Of a stretch of DNA of 8,066 nucleotides, positions 6,375 through 8,066 are shown piece after piece. The DNA is from Pseudomonas sp. (GTDB taxonomy: Bacteria > Pseudomonadota > Gammaproteobacteria > Pseudomonadales > Pseudomonadaceae): positions 1 to 8,066 of the forward strand of contig JAQZAY010000164.1 in the NCBI GenBank assembly GCA_029239415.1. The letters run 5' to 3'. Every line of letters starts with the position of its first letter. Position 1 is the first letter of the stretch. The translations under genes were made by a program, and so were the position numbers. The notes under the pieces are model-generated. The model worked only from the letters and a program-made list of their open reading frames with translations. It was not told the DNA's origin and ran no database searches.

Positions 6375-7187
6375 TCAGGGCTGGATCTGGTCTTCGAGTC
6401 TCATGGTCAGCGCCAGGGTGCTACCCATGTCGATGGCCTGGTCGCGCCAGTACAGGTAGCGCAGCGGATCGACCGAGCTGAAGTGCACGGCCAGTTCTTC
6501 GGCAGCCGGCATGACGCCAGCGACGGCGGCCTGCTCCAGCCAGTACAGCGCGGTCTTGGCGTCGGCCTCGACATGCAGCCCATGCAGCAGCCGGTAGCCG
6601 ACTTCGAATCGGCACCGGGCTTCGCCCTGCCGCGCGCCCCGCAGGAACCATTGGTAGGCTTCATTCAGGTCGACCTGCCAGTCAGCGCCGGGCTCGACTA
6701 CTTCTTCCTCGAACAGGTCGCCCAGTGCCGCCGCCGCGTGGGCCATGCCGCGCTCGAACGCTTGACGATAGTAGCGCGCCGCATTGCTGTAGGAGACTTC
6801 CACTCCCTTGCCAAAGTAGTGCTGCTGTCCCAGGTTGAACCAGGCGGCCGCGCTCCCCTGCAACGCGGCCATGCGCAGCAGGTGGCTGGCCAGCAGCGGA
6901 TCGGCGCGCCAGTACTTGCCATTGAGCCAGATCCAGCCCAGGTCGTTGAGCGCCGCGACGCTGCCATGCAAGGCCTGCTCGCGCAGGTCGAGATACACCT
7001 GCTGCAGGTCGCCGGCTTCATCCAGCCGGTCGATCAGGCTGAAACGCTCGCCGAGCGCAGCGTGCTGGCTAGGGATGCCGACGCCTGCAAGCAGGCGTTG
7101 CCGCTGCCGCGGGCGCGAGATCAGCGGAGCGATCCGCTCGGGGAGCAGGTGCTCAAGCAGCGAAACTACATTGCTGGCAGCAGACAT
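6375..7187 (-). CDS. Sel1-repeat (tetratricopeptide-like) cytoplasmic protein
   Basis: From the preferred ATG at 7187 this is a 270-residue helical repeat protein without signal peptide or membrane segment. Residues 1-70 form a non-repeat N-terminal part. About four to five Sel1-like units follow: 74-110 (ALNDLGWIWLNGKYWRADP), 111-147 (AWFNLGQQHYFGKGV), 148-187 (AAALGDLFEEE with a longer insert, then AYQWFLRGARQG), 188-224 (CRFEVGYRLLHGL, then TALYWLEQAAVAG) and a degenerate last unit 225-255 (RYLYWRDQAIDMG). Such solenoids usually mediate protein-protein contacts; partner and pathway are unknown. An upstream in-frame extension to 7262 is possible on paper, but the AGGA 5 nt before ATG 7187 favours the shorter form; ATGs at 7193 and 7199 are alternatives. 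It is transcribed toward the MarR operon with a 118-bp gap, and divergently from the WYL-type regulator. Confidence 0.85.
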   Translation of the reverse strand: MSAASNVVSLLEHLLPERIAPLISRPRQRQRLLAGVGIPSQHAALGERFSLIDRLDEAGDLQQVYLDLREQALHGSVAALNDLGWIWLNGKYWRADPLLASHLLRMAALQGSAAAWFNLGQQHYFGKGVEVSYSNAARYYRQAFERGMAHAAAALGDLFEEEVVEPGADWQVDLNEAYQWFLRGARQGEARCRFEVGYRLLHGLHVEADAKTALYWLEQAAVAGVMPAAEELAVHFSSVDPLRYLYWRDQAIDMGSTLALTMRLEDQIQP

Positions 7188-7192
7188 GTTCA

Positions 7193-7196
7193 TCCT
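7193..7196 (-). promoter_or_regulatory. Ribosome binding site deciding the Sel1 protein start
   Basis: AGGA on the minus strand lies 5 nt before the ATG at 7187. The in-frame ATGs at 7193 and 7199 lack an upstream purine-rich site, and the longer frame to 7262 has none. Hence the choice of MSAASNVV as N-terminus. Confidence 0.5.
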
Positions 7197-7246
7197 CATT
7201 GAACGACCCGCAGCCCTACAAGCGGTTGCGATGAGGCGTGATTCTG

Positions 7247-7287
7247 CGCGACGTGACGACAAAACCTGTCGCGAACGATTCTGTCAA
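7247..7287 (-). promoter_or_regulatory. Putative promoter and inverted repeat in the Sel1/WYL divergent region
   Basis: The 206-bp divergent gap (7188-7393) holds a perfect minus-strand -35 TTGACA (7282-7287), with a weak -10 TTTTGT (7259-7264) at 17-nt spacing, directed at the Sel1 gene. Overlapping the -10 is an inverted repeat CGCGAC (7247-7252) / GTCGCG (7268-7273). A nested shorter one is CGACA (7257-7261) / TGTCG (7267-7271). This could be an operator for the divergent regulator. No strong plus-strand promoter was found. The rest of the gap shows nothing else I can support. Confidence 0.35.
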
Positions 7288-7379
7288 AGGCAACCAAATG
7301 CGAGTTCCTTGATCTGAGTGACAAGTGGCTATTTGCCATACATCGCCACAGCCGCCATGCTATTGCGGCAAGCCTAGAC

Positions 7380-7384
7380 AAGGA
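7380..7384 (+). promoter_or_regulatory. Ribosome binding site pointing to a TTG start
   Basis: AAGGA ends 9 nt before an in-frame TTG at 7394. The farther upstream GTG at 7325 has no clear ribosome site and would add a 23-residue, Cys/Pro-rich stretch unlike a regulator N-terminus. Confidence 0.55.
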
Positions 7385-7393
7385 CGCCGCCTT

Positions 7394-7978
7394 TTGCCTT
7401 CTGCTACCACCCGCGCCACCCTCAGCCGTCAATGGGCGTTGTTGCGCCAGCTGCCCAGCCGTTCGCCTGGAATCACCAGCGCCGAACTGGTCTGGCGCTT
7501 GAGAGACGTGGGTTTCATCATCAGCAAACGCACCATCGAACGCGATCTGAACGAGTTATCGCTGATTTTTCCGCTTGAACGCAATGACAAGAGCATTCCG
7601 TTCGGCTGGCACTGGCCTGCCAATGCGCTGGGGGATCCGCGTGGCCATTTTGATCTGCAGGGCTACCTGCGCAACAAAGCGGTGTTGCCAGAGCCCAGTG
7701 GTGGGGTCGAGTTGCAGGCGTGGATCAGCGACGAACTGGCACGCCAGCTGCGAGAGACGCCGCTGACCCCGGACATGCAGCTCACCGCGCTCGACCAGGG
7801 CCACCGGCTACGGGCCAGTGTCAGCGATAGCGCGGCGCTGCGCTGGTGGCTGCTGGGCCAGGGTGGCAACCTGGTGGTCGAGCTGCCGACCACCCTGCGC
7901 GAAGAAATCGCCCGCACCTTCAACCTTGCCGCGGCTCAATACAGCGCTAGCGCTGCATGCCCCAACGGCGCACCGTGA
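7394..7978 (+). CDS. Small DeoR/WYL-type transcriptional regulator lacking an evident WYL core
   Basis: A 194-residue protein from TTG at 7394 (MPSATTRATLSRQW). Residues 8-60 are a DeoR-type winged HTH seen in WYL regulators: ALLRQLPSRSPGITSAELV (15-33), then the recognition-helix region SKRTIERDLNELSLIFPL (44-61) and a KSIPFGWHW wing (66-74). Residues 86-178 look like the end of a WYL protein: FDLQGYL (86-92), ELQAWISDELARQL (106-119) and the WCX-like LRWWLLGQGGNLVVELPTTL (149-168). Typical WYL regulators are about 230-330 residues, with a WYL ligand-sensing core between these parts; here only about ten residues join them, so the core appears absent. A GTG start at 7325 (217 residues) is the alternative. 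It is divergent from the Sel1 gene. The last 32 bp overlap the end of the opposing ABC permease gene. Regulator identity is likely; target and ligand are unknown. Confidence 0.82.
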   Translation: MPSATTRATLSRQWALLRQLPSRSPGITSAELVWRLRDVGFIISKRTIERDLNELSLIFPLERNDKSIPFGWHWPANALGDPRGHFDLQGYLRNKAVLPEPSGGVELQAWISDELARQLRETPLTPDMQLTALDQGHRLRASVSDSAALRWWLLGQGGNLVVELPTTLREEIARTFNLAAAQYSASAACPNGAP

Positions 7979-8066
7979 CGCGCTCAAGGGTATTGAACAC
8001 CAGGCTCTCGACCAGCAGCCCGATCAGGATCACCACCGCAAGGCCGGCAAAGACCTTGTCGGTGTA
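7947..8066 (-). CDS. ABC transporter permease, C-terminal end (SsuC/TauC/NrtB type, partial)
   Basis: The minus strand is open from the window edge to a TAG stop (7947-7949), giving the last 39 residues of a protein. It begins YTDKVFAGLAVVILIGLLVE, a final membrane segment, followed by SLVFNTLERVTVRRWGMQR. A late TDxVFAG motif, a last membrane helix and a short basic tail with LE-R-RW are the usual end of the inner membrane permeases of nitrate/sulfonate/taurine-type ABC importers. The substrate cannot be told from this tail; the rest of the operon would lie to the right. The stop codon lies inside the coding sequence of the convergent WYL-type regulator, so the two genes share 32 bp tail to tail. 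Confidence 0.75.
   Translation of the reverse strand, partial: YTDKVFAGLAVVILIGLLVESLVFNTLERVTVRRWGMQR

Noticed and set aside
7361..7390. Stretch resembling a Pseudomonas REP element (TTGCGGCAAGCC)
   Set aside because: Only a short partial resemblance. No full palindrome and no second copy in the window.
7325..7393. GTG-initiated N-terminal extension of the WYL-type regulator
   Set aside because: No ribosome site at the GTG. The added residues (ICHTSPQPPCYCGK) do not look like the family, while TTG at 7394 has AAGGA at proper spacing.

Overview
The window reads as chromosomal DNA of a fluorescent Pseudomonas, most like the P. putida / P. entomophila group. This inference rests on the very GC-rich coding DNA with strong G/C third positions, Pseudomonas-style small RHS and WYL/DeoR-type proteins, and an AaeAB/fusaric-acid-type efflux operon ending in a NodT-family outer membrane lipoprotein. 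I could not run a database search.

Left end (1-1203, + strand): a visibly less GC-rich stretch. It holds the last 64 residues of an unrecognised protein cut by the window edge, then a 311-residue orphan RHS 'tip' protein. That protein has a full RHS-associated core ending in DPTGH, followed by an unrecognised helical C-terminal domain. It has its own ribosome binding site, and no immunity gene follows it.

Centre (1221-6256, - strand): one compact operon transcribed right to left. Its order is MarR-type regulator, FUSC-family inner membrane transporter (AaeB-like), DUF1656 small membrane protein (AaeX-like), HlyD/AaeA-like periplasmic adaptor and NodT-type outer membrane factor lipoprotein. 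Each gene overlaps the next by exactly 4 nt (ATGA, GTGA, ATGA, ATGA), so the regulator and the whole tripartite pump look translationally coupled. A 26-bp imperfect inverted repeat on the putative -10 region upstream of the MarR gene is a good candidate operator. Likely substrates are aromatic or weak organic acids such as fusaric or hydroxybenzoic acids (inference from family). A stem-loop fills the 17-bp gap between the convergent RHS and outer membrane factor genes.

Right end (6375-8066): a cytoplasmic Sel1-repeat protein (- strand) lies divergent from a small DeoR/WYL-type regulator (+ strand, probably TTG start). The regulator looks like an HTH joined almost directly to the C-terminal WCX-like region, without the usual WYL core. 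Its 3' end overlaps by 32 bp the convergent 3' end of an ABC transporter permease gene (SsuC/TauC/NrtB type), of which only the last 39 residues are inside the window.

The best leads for new biology are the C-terminal domain of the orphan RHS tip, the core-less WYL-type regulator, and the fully overlapping self-regulated efflux operon with its palindromic operator. I see no CRISPR array, tRNA, rRNA, insertion sequence or complete prophage element.
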